From Gammaproteobacteria bacterium (GTDB lineage Bacteria > Pseudomonadota > Gammaproteobacteria > Steroidobacterales > PWYM01): DNA of 64,000 bases. The notes beneath the pieces were generated by a model. It ran no database searches. It worked only from the letters and a program-made list of their open reading frames with translations, and was not told where the DNA came from. Made by a program: the position numbers and the translations under genes. The stretch lies in NCBI GenBank assembly GCA_007693855.1, contig RECU01000038.1, positions 1 to 64,000 on the forward strand, written 5' to 3'. Each line of letters opens with the position of its first letter. Within the stretch, counting starts at the first letter, position 1. Shown one piece after another: positions 56,113-64,000 of the stretch.

Positions 56113-58323
56113 ATGATGCGGCGGACACTGGTGCTGGGGGCCTGGCTGCTGGTCACGCCCGTATTTGCCGCGGCGGAGCCGCCTCGCCCGGGAGACGTGC
56201 TGGTGGGCATGTTCGAATGGTGGAACGAGGCCTATCAGGATCCTGAAGGCTTCACCCCGGAGGCCTTCGCGCGGTTTTTCGATGACGACGCGGTGATGGT
56301 CATCAACGGCAACGCCCGTGGTCCGGGGCCGGTGGCCATCGCCCGGCATTTCCGTGCCATTCAGGCCGCCGTCGACGAGGTCGAAATCCTCCTGCCGTTC
56401 CGCGAGGGCTTCGATGAGGGCGCGCGCAGTTTTACCTATCACTACACGCGTGCCGAGGTCGACGGTGAGACGCGGTACTCCCGCGTCATGGGCTATGCGC
56501 TGGTCCGCAACGGACGCATCGCGCTGATCGATTTCATCAACCTGCCAATCGAAGGGGTGCCCCCGCCGGCGCTCGGGCATGATCGCGGGGCCGATGCCCA
56601 TCTGCTCTGGCTGCTGGAGGCCCTGTTCGAGGAGTTGCTGGAAGCCAGCCCCATGCTGGCGGCCCGCCTCGACCGCGGCGTCCCCCGCGGCGAATGGGAC
56701 GGGTTCTCCGCCGCGGCCCGTGCCGCCGAGGCCGAGCGCCTGCAGCGCTGGCAGGCCCGACTGCAGGCTGAGGTCGACCGCAGCACACTCTCGCCGCGTG
56801 CCGCGCTGCAGCTCGACGTCGCCCTCGAGGAACTGGCGCTCAGGCTCGAACGGCTCGACTGGTGGGCCCAGAGCTACCCGCTCAACCAGATCGTCGGCCT
56901 GCATGTCGAGATTCCGAACCTGCTGATCAACCACCATCCCATCAGCAACGAAGCCGATGCGCGAGCCTACATCCAGCGCCTCGAGGGGGTCGGCCCCCTG
57001 CTCCGGGAGTTCGTGGCCGACATGGCGCTGCGCGAGGAGGCCGGTGTGCTGATGCCACGGGCGGTCTACCCGCGACTGATCGAGGCGACGCGCTCGCTGC
57101 TCGGCGGCGCACCGCTCGAGGCGGGTGAGGCCCACCCGCTGTGGCGCGACTTCCAGCGCAAACTGGCCGCGCTGGAACTCCCGCCCGCGCGCGAACAGGC
57201 GCTCATGGCCGACGCCGAGGCCGCCCTTCGCGGCGAATTCCGCGCCGGCTATGGCGCCTTGCTGGCACGTCTCGAGGACGAAGCCGCGCGCACCCCAATC
57301 GACGGCGGTGTGGGCCAGCTCCCTGACGGCGACGCCTATTACCGGTTCCTGCTCCGGCTGTTCACCACCACCGACATCAGCCCGGAGGAGGTGCACGCGC
57401 TGGGCCTGGCGGAAGTTGCCCGCATCCGCGAGGAGATGCGGGCGCTCATGCGTGAAGTCGGCTTCGAGGGGGAACTCGCGGAGTTCTTCACACAGTTGCG
57501 GGAAGACGAGCGGTTCCTGCTGCCGGATGACGATGAGGGTCGCGAGGCCTATCTGGCCCTCGCCCGCGAGCTGGTCGCCGGCGCGATGGCCCGCCTCGAC
57601 GAGGTGGTCACCGTGCCGCCCGACAGCGACGTGGTGGTTCGGCGCTTCCCGGCCTACCGCGAAGCCGGTGCGCCGGGAGGCTTTTACTCGGCACCCGCCG
57701 AGGACGGTTCGCGCCCTGGCATCATCGAGCTCAATCTCGCCAACATGGCCTCCAACCCGCTGTATGCCCTCGACGCACTGATCTACCACGAAGGCCCGCC
57801 CGGACATCATCTGCAGATCGCCAGCATGCTCGCCGACCCGGCGATCCCGCAGCTGCGCAAGGTCTATGTCTGGTGGTTGAATACCGCGTTCATCGAGGGC
57901 TGGGCACTGTATGCAGAACTGCTGGCCTCGGAGATGGGGCTGTACCGCGATGACTACGCCGAGTTCGGGCGGCTGTCCGCGGAGCTCTGGCGCGCGGTGC
58001 GCCTGGTGGTCGACAGCGGTCTGCACAGTCGCGGCTGGACCCGCGAACAGGCGCTCGACTACATGGCCGACACCCTGCCCGCGACCGCAGAGGCGAACGC
58101 GCGCGAGGTCGATCGTTATCTGGCCGTGCCCGGCCAGGCCACGGCCTTCAAGATCGGCATGCAGCGGCTGCTGGAACTGCGCGCACAGGCCCGCCAGACA
58201 CTGGGCGAGGACTTCGACATCCGGGCGTTCCACGACGAGATTCTGGCCCACGGCAACGTTCCGTTATGGGCGATAGAACAGGCCATCGCGCAGTGGTTGG
58301 AGGCGCAACAGGTGGCGCAGTGA
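56113..58323 (+). CDS. NTF2-like/DUF885 fusion protein, exported
   Basis: 736 aa; ATG at 56113 with GGAGG upstream. Signal peptide (LVLGAWLLVTPVFAAAE), an NTF2-like domain (about 25-145, near-duplicate of the divergent gene), a short linker, then a DUF885 domain with YHEGPPGHHLQIAS (HExxxGHH metal site) and FIEGWALYAE. DUF885 proteins elsewhere lack the NTF2 part, including the paralog at 16584. The fusion suggests the NTF2 domain recognises or orients a substrate for the putative metallo-hydrolase. Confidence 0.9.
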   Translation: MMRRTLVLGAWLLVTPVFAAAEPPRPGDVLVGMFEWWNEAYQDPEGFTPEAFARFFDDDAVMVINGNARGPGPVAIARHFRAIQAAVDEVEILLPFREGFDEGARSFTYHYTRAEVDGETRYSRVMGYALVRNGRIALIDFINLPIEGVPPPALGHDRGADAHLLWLLEALFEELLEASPMLAARLDRGVPRGEWDGFSAAARAAEAERLQRWQARLQAEVDRSTLSPRAALQLDVALEELALRLERLDWWAQSYPLNQIVGLHVEIPNLLINHHPISNEADARAYIQRLEGVGPLLREFVADMALREEAGVLMPRAVYPRLIEATRSLLGGAPLEAGEAHPLWRDFQRKLAALELPPAREQALMADAEAALRGEFRAGYGALLARLEDEAARTPIDGGVGQLPDGDAYYRFLLRLFTTTDISPEEVHALGLAEVARIREEMRALMREVGFEGELAEFFTQLREDERFLLPDDDEGREAYLALARELVAGAMARLDEVVTVPPDSDVVVRRFPAYREAGAPGGFYSAPAEDGSRPGIIELNLANMASNPLYALDALIYHEGPPGHHLQIASMLADPAIPQLRKVYVWWLNTAFIEGWALYAELLASEMGLYRDDYAEFGRLSAELWRAVRLVVDSGLHSRGWTREQALDYMADTLPATAEANAREVDRYLAVPGQATAFKIGMQRLLELRAQARQTLGEDFDIRAFHDEILAHGNVPLWAIEQAIAQWLEAQQVAQ
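56218..56267 (+). repeat. 50-bp perfect inverted repeat, copy in the NTF2-DUF885 gene
   Basis: Exact inverted copy of 55731-55780, 437 bp away. Lies in the codons for the first helix of the NTF2-like domain. Confidence 0.95.
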
Positions 58324-58408
58324 CACCGGCGCGAGCCGGCGCCTGGCTGCCGTCGCCGGCATCCTCTACACTGCGCCGCGGTCCGGAGACAGCAGCGGGG
58401 ATGCACGT

Positions 58409-59779
58409 GTGACAGTACAGGGCGACAGACAGTGGTCCTCGGGCCTGATGTTCCTCGCGGCGGCCATCGGCAGCGCCGTGGGCATCGCCAACATCTGGAA
58501 GTTCACCTACGTGGCCGGCGGCAACGGCGGCGGTGCGTTCGTGCTGATCTACGTGCTGGCACTGTTCGGTGTGGCCCTGCCGGCGCTGGTCGCGGAGCTG
58601 ATGATCGGGCGCCGTGGCGGGCGCAGCGTGGTCGGCACCATGGCGGTGCTGCGCCAGCGCGAAGGCATCGGCCGCGGCTGGAAGGCCTATGGCGTCATGG
58701 CGGTGACCACGGTGTTCATCGCCCTGTCGTTTTACTGCGTAGTGGCGGGCTGGACCATCGACTATTTCCGCGTCGCCCTGTCCGGGGCGTTCCGCGACAT
58801 GAACGCCACGAGCTCCGGTGCTGCGCTCGCGGCCATGCATGCCAGCCCGCTGCGGATGATCCTGTTCCAGACGCTGTTCATCGGCCTGACCGTCTGGATC
58901 GTCGCCGCGGGCATCCATGCCGGCCTCGAGCGCGCGCTGAAACTGCTGACCCCCGGGCTGTTCCTGATCCTCCTGATCATGCTGGGCTACGCGATGATCG
59001 CCGGCGATGCCGCCGCGGGACTGACGTTTCTGTTCCGACCGAACTGGAGTGAGCTGACGCCAGCGGTGGTGCTGTTCGCGGTGGGCCAGGCGTTCTTCTC
59101 ACTTGGCGTCGGTGTCGGCGTCATCATGACGATCGGCGCCTACATGGACCGCAACATCCCGATCGTGCCCTCCGGCATCGTGATCGCGGCGGCCGACGGC
59201 GCAGTCGCGCTGATCGCGGCCATGGTGATGTTCCCGATCGTCTTCGCCCAGGGCCTGTCCCCCGCGCAGGGCCCCGGGTTGATCTTCGCGACCCTGCCCG
59301 TGGCCTTCGGCCAGATGACCGGTGGCGCGATCCTCGGGCCGATGTTCTTTCTGCTGATGGCCTTCGCCGCGCTGTCCTCCTCGATCACGCTGCTGGAGAG
59401 CATCATCGCGACCCTGGAGGACTACACGGGGCTTACGCGCATCCCGCTGGCGCTGCTCACGGGGCTGGCGCTCTGGCTGGTCGGCCTGGGGACGGTGTTC
59501 TCGTTCAACCTCTGGGCGGATGTCTACCCACTGGGATTCATCACGGCGCTGGAAGGTCGCACGATCTATGACCTCAAGGGACTGGCCGTGGCGAACGTGC
59601 TGATGCCCGCCGGCGGCATCCTGCTAGCGGTCCTCGCCGGCTGGATCATTGCCAGGCGCAGCTCCGCGGAAGAACTGGGCATGCGCCGTGAGTGGGCGTA
59701 TCGCGGCTGGCGGCTGCTGGTACGCTGGGTCGTGCCCTGCGTGGTGATCCTGGTGTTCGCGGTCAACCTGCTGGCCTGA
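58409..59779 (+). CDS. Sodium-dependent transporter of the NSS/SNF family
   Basis: 456 aa from a GTG at 58409. At least ten membrane helices; GSAVGIANIWKF and GGNGGGAFVLIY are the TM1 Na/substrate and TM2 motifs of the neurotransmitter:sodium symporter family (LeuT-like). The bacterial members carry amino acids. Located after the NTF2-DUF885 peptidase-like gene, an amino acid product of its activity could be imported. Long loops are few, as in bacterial forms. Confidence 0.92.
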   Translation: MTVQGDRQWSSGLMFLAAAIGSAVGIANIWKFTYVAGGNGGGAFVLIYVLALFGVALPALVAELMIGRRGGRSVVGTMAVLRQREGIGRGWKAYGVMAVTTVFIALSFYCVVAGWTIDYFRVALSGAFRDMNATSSGAALAAMHASPLRMILFQTLFIGLTVWIVAAGIHAGLERALKLLTPGLFLILLIMLGYAMIAGDAAAGLTFLFRPNWSELTPAVVLFAVGQAFFSLGVGVGVIMTIGAYMDRNIPIVPSGIVIAAADGAVALIAAMVMFPIVFAQGLSPAQGPGLIFATLPVAFGQMTGGAILGPMFFLLMAFAALSSSITLLESIIATLEDYTGLTRIPLALLTGLALWLVGLGTVFSFNLWADVYPLGFITALEGRTIYDLKGLAVANVLMPAGGILLAVLAGWIIARRSSAEELGMRREWAYRGWRLLVRWVVPCVVILVFAVNLLA

Positions 59780-59814
59780 GCCGCCGCACGCGCACAGACA
59801 CGCGCGTCGGCTCA
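59777..59814. terminator. Imperfect hairpin at the transporter/ABM convergent junction
   Basis: TGAGCCG...CGGCTCA (7-bp outer stem) with an imperfect inner arm; overlaps the symporter stop codon. No T-run. Confidence 0.3.
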
Positions 59815-59828
59815 GCGCCTGTCCCCGC

Positions 59829-60122
59829 TCAGGCGCCCAGGACGTCGAAGAACTGCAGATCCATCTCCTCGGCCAGGCAGTCGAGGATCGGCGGCACGAG
59901 CTCGTCATGGAAAGACGAGGCCATGTGCGCATCGAAGGCCGCCTGGTCCTTGAAACTCGAATACACCACGTAGGTGTTCGGCGCGTCCCGGTGGCGGATG
60001 AGGTCATAGACCAGCGTATCGGGCTCGTGCGCATGCGTGAGCTGCTTGAGCTTGATCTGCAGCGCCTCGAATTCGGCCGCCTTCTCGGGCTTGACCACCA
60101 GTTTCGCGATGAATGCCATCAT
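59829..60122 (-). CDS. ABM-domain protein, copy 2
   Basis: 97 aa, ferredoxin-like alpha/beta fold of the antibiotic biosynthesis monooxygenase family: KPEKAAEFEALQIKL, HEPDTLVYDLIRHRDAPNTYVVYSSFKDQAAFDAHM. Such small proteins oxidise aromatic polyketides or quinones, or isomerise lactones, or break down heme. Starts 21 bp after the ligase stop; a second ABM gene lies on the other side of the ligase. Family sure, reaction unknown. Confidence 0.87.
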   Translation of the reverse strand: MMAFIAKLVVKPEKAAEFEALQIKLKQLTHAHEPDTLVYDLIRHRDAPNTYVVYSSFKDQAAFDAHMASSFHDELVPPILDCLAEEMDLQFFDVLGA

Positions 60123-60143
60123 GGGGAGCGTCTCCTCGGGGGT

Positions 60144-61802
60144 TCAGCCGGCCTGCTTCAGACCGAGCTCCTCGATGAGCCCGTCGCGCAACCGGAATTT
60201 CTGGATCTTGCTGGTGGACATCGGCCATTCGCGCACGAAACGCACATGGCGCGGCACCTTGAAGCCGGCAATCTGGCCCTTGCAGTAGTCGATGAGGGCC
60301 TGCTCGGTGACTTCTTCGCCGGTTTCGAGTTCGATGAAGGCCGCGGCCACTTCCTGCAGGCGCTCATCCGGCACGCCGACCACCTGGGCCAGCTTCACCG
60401 CCGGGTGGCCGGCCAGGAAGGCCTCGATCTCTGCCGCGGCAACGTTTTCCCCGCCGACCTTCAGCATGTCCTTGAGACGACCGTAGAACATGATCTGGCC
60501 TTCACGATCCAGCGAGCCGATATCGCCGGTGTGATACCAGCCCTCGGCATCCAGCGCCTCGGCCGTCTTCGCCGGATCCTTGTAATAGCCCTCGAAGAGG
60601 CTGTAACCGCGCACCAGGATTTCCCCGCGCGCGCCGGTCGGCATCTCGTCACCGCTGGCCGGATCGATGATCCGCACTTCCAGACCGGGCAGTGGCACGC
60701 CGAGCCGGCTGGTGCGCGCCGCCAGCGGATCGTCCAGGCGACTGGTACAGACGGTACCGGCCGTTTCGGTCATGCCGAAGGTGCCGACATAGACGGTATC
60801 GGGCATCGCCTTCAGCATCGCCTCCCGAATCCAGTCCGGTTGCACGGCGAAATTCGAATTCATCAGCCGGATGCGCGACAGGTCGGTCTTCTCGAAGTCA
60901 GGGTGCTTGATCAGATCCGCCATGATGGTGACGAAACAGGGATAGGTCGCGGTGACCTGCTCGCCCTCGAGCATCCCCAGCGCAACCCCGGCATCGAAAT
61001 GCGCCATGGTGAGGTAGGTGCCGCCCACGTCGAAGATCGACACCATCGGCAGGATGGCGGCGATATGGAACATCGGCAGCGGCGACCAGAAACGGTCTTC
61101 AGCGGTGAGCTGATAACGGTGCCGGCCGAGTGCGATGGAGTTGCGCACCATCGCCTCGTGGGTGATGGGGCAGCCCTTCGGATTGGCCGTGGTCCCGGAG
61201 GTATAGAGCATCAGTGCCGGGTCGCGCAGGCGAACGCGCGAGCGGATCTCCATGATCTCCTCATGCGCGATGGTCTCGGCGCGGGCACGGAAGTCGTCCT
61301 CCGGCAGGAAGCCCGGCGCCTGGTCGGGCCCCAGCAGTACCAACCGCCGCAGTTGCGGGGCCGTGGCGAGTGCCAGTGCCACGGGATCCGGCCCATCGGC
61401 GAGCTCGGGGAAGGCACCGGTCAGGCGCTCGACGAAATTCACATGATCGTTCACCCGCGAGGTGGTGATCACTGCGACGAGATCGGCGTTGCCGATGACA
61501 TAGGCCAGCTCGGCCGACTGGTAGCGGGCGTTGATCGGCACCGCCACCGCACCACACAGCGAGATCCCGAAAAACAGTTCCGGGAAATCCATGCAGGTGG
61601 GCATCAACAGGCCGACATGATCACCCGGTGCCACCCCCAGCGCGCGCAGCGAGCGCGCGTGGGCCAGCGCACGCTCGGCGAGATCGCGATAGTTGACCCG
61701 TTCCTCCGGAAAAACGATGGCGTCGGTGGCCGGGTAGTGTTCCGCAGCCTGCAGCAGCAGGTCACCCAGCGTGGTGACGTTGATCCAGGGCGTCTTCGAC
61801 AT
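60144..61802 (-). CDS. Acyl-CoA ligase (AMP-binding)
   Basis: 552 aa from the ATG at 61802; the track start lies in the upstream gene. MLYTSGTTANPKGCPITH nucleotide loop, FGMTETAG, YHTGDIGSLD, GRLKDMLKVGGENVAAAEIE and the C-terminal STSKIQKFRLRD with the catalytic Lys. It activates a carboxylic acid as CoA thioester; chain length and type unknown. Gene order ABM-ligase-ABM in one minus-strand operon under the palindrome at 62256. Confidence 0.92.
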   Translation of the reverse strand: MSKTPWINVTTLGDLLLQAAEHYPATDAIVFPEERVNYRDLAERALAHARSLRALGVAPGDHVGLLMPTCMDFPELFFGISLCGAVAVPINARYQSAELAYVIGNADLVAVITTSRVNDHVNFVERLTGAFPELADGPDPVALALATAPQLRRLVLLGPDQAPGFLPEDDFRARAETIAHEEIMEIRSRVRLRDPALMLYTSGTTANPKGCPITHEAMVRNSIALGRHRYQLTAEDRFWSPLPMFHIAAILPMVSIFDVGGTYLTMAHFDAGVALGMLEGEQVTATYPCFVTIMADLIKHPDFEKTDLSRIRLMNSNFAVQPDWIREAMLKAMPDTVYVGTFGMTETAGTVCTSRLDDPLAARTSRLGVPLPGLEVRIIDPASGDEMPTGARGEILVRGYSLFEGYYKDPAKTAEALDAEGWYHTGDIGSLDREGQIMFYGRLKDMLKVGGENVAAAEIEAFLAGHPAVKLAQVVGVPDERLQEVAAAFIELETGEEVTEQALIDYCKGQIAGFKVPRHVRFVREWPMSTSKIQKFRLRDGLIEELGLKQAG

Positions 61803-61816
61803 CGTGTGCTGGCCCG

Positions 61817-62125
61817 TCACGGCTCGAGGGGGTCCAGGTACTCGCGCACGTAGGGTCCGTCCAGGCAATCGACCAGACCGGGCGCCAGCGCCTTGAAGTG
61901 CTCGGTGTTCTGGTGCTCGTGCTCGGCCTGCTCACTGGTGAACGATTCCACCACGGCAAAGCGGTGGGGCTCGCGCAGACGATAGAACTGGTAGATCAGT
62001 GTGTCGGGCTCGTGCGCGTGCACCTTTTCCGTGAGCGCCTTGGCCAGGCGGATGAACTCCGCTTCCTTCTCGGACTTGACGGTCATGCGGGAAATGAAAG
62101 ACATGCGTGCGGTCTGCTCGCTCAC
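61817..62125 (-). CDS. ABM-domain protein, copy 1
   Basis: 102 aa from a GTG at 62125 with AGGAG upstream. Similar to the 97-aa protein downstream in HAHEPDTLIYQFYRLREP and ESFTSEQAEHEHQ, but diverged elsewhere. First gene of the ABM-ligase-ABM operon. Ferredoxin-like fold; oxygenase or isomerase role not decided. The 15-bp gap to the ligase supports cotranscription. Confidence 0.85.
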   Translation of the reverse strand: MSEQTARMSFISRMTVKSEKEAEFIRLAKALTEKVHAHEPDTLIYQFYRLREPHRFAVVESFTSEQAEHEHQNTEHFKALAPGLVDCLDGPYVREYLDPLEP

Positions 62126-62255
62126 GGCCTGGCTCCTCGGTCAAAGGTCTCGCCGAATTGCGGAGCGCGTGCCGCGATCGTGACCCGGCCAGTCCGCCGC
62201 CATCACGCCCTCCCCCAAGAGTGTGCCGATCATAGCACCGCGCTGCCCGCCGAAG

Positions 62256-62273
62256 AAACAGTCATGACTGTTT
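62256..62273. promoter_or_regulatory. 18-bp palindromic operator, copy 2
   Basis: AAACAGTC-AT-GACTGTTT: identical arms to 28388-28405, only the 2-bp centre differs. It lies 131 bp upstream of the ABM-ligase-ABM start. On the minus strand a TATGAT (62234-62229) follows at -10 distance, placing the palindrome around the -35. Implies control by the same regulator. Confidence 0.65.
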
Positions 62274-62309
62274 ATTTTGGCGTCCGCATGCGCTCCTTGC
62301 GGCCAGCCC

Positions 62310-62969
62310 CTAGCGGTACTCGACTTCCAGCTGCCACTGGTCGCGCGGCTGCACGTGCAGCTTCCAGTACTCCTCGGCGATCGTGTCCGGGTCGAAGCGG
62401 GTGCCGGGATTGATGTGGTCAAAGATGGTCACCGTGGCCACGTGCACGTCGTGATACGCCAACTCGCGGGCCAGGCTGAAACAGAGGTTCCGCAGCCCGG
62501 CCTTGCCGATCCCCAGGGCCGCTACCTGCACCGGAGGATCTATGGCGGATCCCCCCCCGGTGAACAGAATAGTGCCGCGGCGCTTGTAGCGCATGTCGGC
62601 GACGACCTGGCGGACGCAGTGCAGCGCACCGACGACGTTGACGCGCACACTGTCCAGAACATCGAGTTCGGTCAGCAGGCTGGGGGCGCTGGTGCGGCGC
62701 AGAAAGGCGTTGAAGATGAGCACTTCCGGCGCGCCATGGTCCTGTCCGATCCGCTGGAAGGCGGTTGCCACCGCCTTGCGATCCGTCACGTCGGCGACGT
62801 AGGCGGAACACTCGATCCCCTCTTCGCGGAGCTGCTCCTGGATCTCGCTCAGGCGCGCCGCCGTGCGCCCGAGCATCGCCACGTGGAAACCCTCGCGCCC
62901 GAACCGACGGCACAGGGCCAATCCCATGCCGGGGCCGACGCCGGCGATCGCACAGACTTTCTTGTCCAC
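62310..62969 (-). CDS. Atypical SDR-family protein without the catalytic Tyr
   Basis: 219 aa from a GTG. Rossmann start IAGVGPGMG, NADP-like LGRTAARL, Ser141 after LFTGGG. The YxxxK motif reads LGIGK (152-156), so Tyr is replaced by Leu while Lys156 is kept. Such SDRs are grouped with weakly annotated oxidoreductases. It may use another base or be non-catalytic. Located upstream of the ABM operon and divergent from the Rieske ferredoxin. Confidence 0.85.
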   Translation of the reverse strand: MDKKVCAIAGVGPGMGLALCRRFGREGFHVAMLGRTAARLSEIQEQLREEGIECSAYVADVTDRKAVATAFQRIGQDHGAPEVLIFNAFLRRTSAPSLLTELDVLDSVRVNVVGALHCVRQVVADMRYKRRGTILFTGGGSAIDPPVQVAALGIGKAGLRNLCFSLARELAYHDVHVATVTIFDHINPGTRFDPDTIAEEYWKLHVQPRDQWQLEVEYR

Positions 62970-63077
62970 CCCACCCTCGCATGCACGCCCGGTGACTCCA
63001 GGGCGCTATGCTATCATCGCCGCCGCCCGAAGGCGGTGCAGGATTGCGCCGCACAGGCCGACAGGGATGAGAGCATC

Positions 63078-63395
63078 ATGAGCGAGCCCCAGTACCACCT
63101 GCTGATCCAGGCCGACGAACTGCCGGTCGGCAAGACCCGCTGTTTCGAAATCGGTGAGCACCCCATCCTGCTCTGCCATACCAAGGAAGGCTTCTTTGCG
63201 GTGCACAACATCTGCTCGCACGCCTATGCACGGCTGGACGAAGGTCGGTTACGCGGCACGCGGGTGATCTGCCCGCTGCACGGCGCCTCTTTCGACGTGC
63301 GTGACGGCAGCGTCAAGGGTCCGCCGGCCTATGAGGGCATTCGCAGTTATCCGCTGCGCGTGATCGACGGCCGCGTCGAAGTCGCCCTCGACTGA
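63078..63395 (+). CDS. Rieske-type ferredoxin (non-heme [2Fe-2S])
   Basis: 105 aa from the ATG at 63078; the track ORF starts far upstream. Cluster motif CSHAYARL (C-x-H) and CPLHGASFDV (C-x2-H). Small Rieske ferredoxins deliver electrons to ring-hydroxylating oxygenases or to similar systems. No oxygenase is next to it; the closest Rieske oxygenase is at 29332. Convergent with the ACAD at the window end. Confidence 0.92.
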   Translation: MSEPQYHLLIQADELPVGKTRCFEIGEHPILLCHTKEGFFAVHNICSHAYARLDEGRLRGTRVICPLHGASFDVRDGSVKGPPAYEGIRSYPLRVIDGRVEVALD

Positions 63396-63428
63396 CGGCC
63401 GCGGCCCGCGCAGCGGCCCATCGCGGGG

Positions 63429-64000
63429 CTAACGGCGCTGATCGAAACGCCGGCCCACCAGCGCCGAGGCGATGTTGGTTTTCTGAATATCCACCGCCCC
63501 GCCGGCAATGCCCCAGCCCCAGGCATCGCGTAACCGCCGCTCCATCGGGTAGTCCTTTGAATAGCCATAACCGCCCATGAGCTGCACGGCATCGCCGGTC
63601 ACCGTGCGGGCGATCTCGTTGGCGAAGCACTTCGCCACCGAAGACTCCAGCACGCTCGGCAGCCCATCCTGGGCGTTACTCGCCGCCCGCCAGATGAGCA
63701 GCCGCGCCGCATCGACCCGCATCTTCATCTCCGCAAGCTTCAGCTGGACGGCCTGGAAGTCGACGATCGGCTTGCCGAACTGCTCACGCTCCTGCACATA
63801 GGTCAGCACGTCCTCCAGCGCGCCGGAGGCCTGACCGAGCGCCATGGTGGCATTGCCGCAGCGCTCCAGGTCGAAGGCTTCCATCAGCTTGCGGAAGCCA
63901 CCCGCCGGCACGATGACGTTGTCCGCCGGCACCTCGACACCATCCAGGTAGAGGTCCGAGGACGGTACACCGCGAAAGCCCATCAGCTCTTCCTGTGCGC
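63429..64000 (-). CDS. Acyl-CoA dehydrogenase, C-terminal part
   Basis: The frame is open past the right edge, so the 5' part is missing; about 189 residues are seen. ELMGFRGVPSSDLYLDGVEVP, REQFGKPIVDFQAVQLKLAEM, LMGGYGYSKDYPMERRLRDAW are standard for ACADs. The usual catalytic YEG segment is GIAGGAVDIQKTNIA, so the Glu is a Gly. A Glu in FDLERCG, at the isovaleryl-CoA dehydrogenase-type site, is the probable base. Confidence 0.9.
   Translation of the reverse strand, partial: AQEELMGFRGVPSSDLYLDGVEVPADNVIVPAGGFRKLMEAFDLERCGNATMALGQASGALEDVLTYVQEREQFGKPIVDFQAVQLKLAEMKMRVDAARLLIWRAASNAQDGLPSVLESSVAKCFANEIARTVTGDAVQLMGGYGYSKDYPMERRLRDAWGWGIAGGAVDIQKTNIASALVGRRFDQRR

Noticed and set aside
55981-58251. 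756-aa minus-strand ORF
   Set aside because: Shadow of the NTF2-DUF885 gene; composition typical of reverse-strand reading in GC-rich DNA.

Overview
The window is about 64 kb of GC-rich chromosomal DNA packed with coding sequence. It has no rRNA, tRNA, CRISPR array, insertion sequence or phage gene that I can see. The content points to a free-living aerobic proteobacterium, most likely gammaproteobacterial: TonB-dependent receptors, many acyl-CoA dehydrogenases and SDRs, Rieske enzymes, the PA2779/PA2778 pair known from Pseudomonas, and a PotFGHI-type polyamine transporter. Such a metabolism suits a degrader of lipids, alicyclic or terpenoid/steroid-like compounds. Species assignment is inference; no taxonomic marker is present.

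Layout. 1-3812: the end of a 2OG-Fe(II) oxygenase-like gene, then a TonB receptor/thiolase pair on the minus strand. 4145-10052: a tandem HxlR regulator divergent from a plus-strand run of NMO-type flavoprotein, acyl-CoA ligase, lipocalin-like protein and PaaN-like aldehyde dehydrogenase. 10134-14339: a compact four-gene amidoligase island (C39-like peptidase, RimK-type ATP-grasp, GCS2-like ligase, N-formylglutamate amidohydrolase). 14363-20064: a peptide-processing zone (S9 peptidase, DUF885 lipoprotein, PA2779 and PA2778 proteins). 20192-21655: a DUF4382 lipoprotein. 21730-27043: a TetR-led minus-strand operon (hydrolase, ACAD, HSDL2-like SDR, GST, APH-type kinase) that resembles 4-hydroxyacyl-CoA catabolism through phosphorylation. 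27207-32728: SDR, ferredoxin, SDR, Rieske oxygenase and a cytochrome-PQQ dehydrogenase. 32753-35835: LysR/pirin and a PQQ sugar dehydrogenase. 35892-39841: potFGHI. 39985-48038: mixed housekeeping (Abhydrolase_9 protein, Mpg glycosylase, esterase, fasciclin, glutathionyl-hydroquinone reductase, MFS, superoxide dismutase). 48111-50496: a PrnB/DUF1864-like heme enzyme paired with a class V PLP enzyme. 50632-58323: GCDH-like ACAD, amidohydrolase, TonB receptor and NTF2-like protein, divergent from an NTF2-DUF885 fusion. 58409-64000: sodium symporter, a ligase flanked by two ABM-fold proteins, an atypical SDR, a Rieske ferredoxin and the end of an ACAD.

The strongest signals not explained by gene calls are these. 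An 18-bp palindrome (AAACAGTC-N2-GACTGTTT) occurs in two promoters 34 kb apart, implying a shared TetR-like regulon that links the Rieske/quinoprotein block to the ABM-ligase block. A perfect 50-bp inverted repeat sits inside the divergent NTF2 paralogs. The heme/PLP gene pair and the amidoligase island are the best candidates for little-described chemistry. Several enzymes also lack a canonical catalytic residue (thiolase Cys, SDR Tyr, ACAD Glu).
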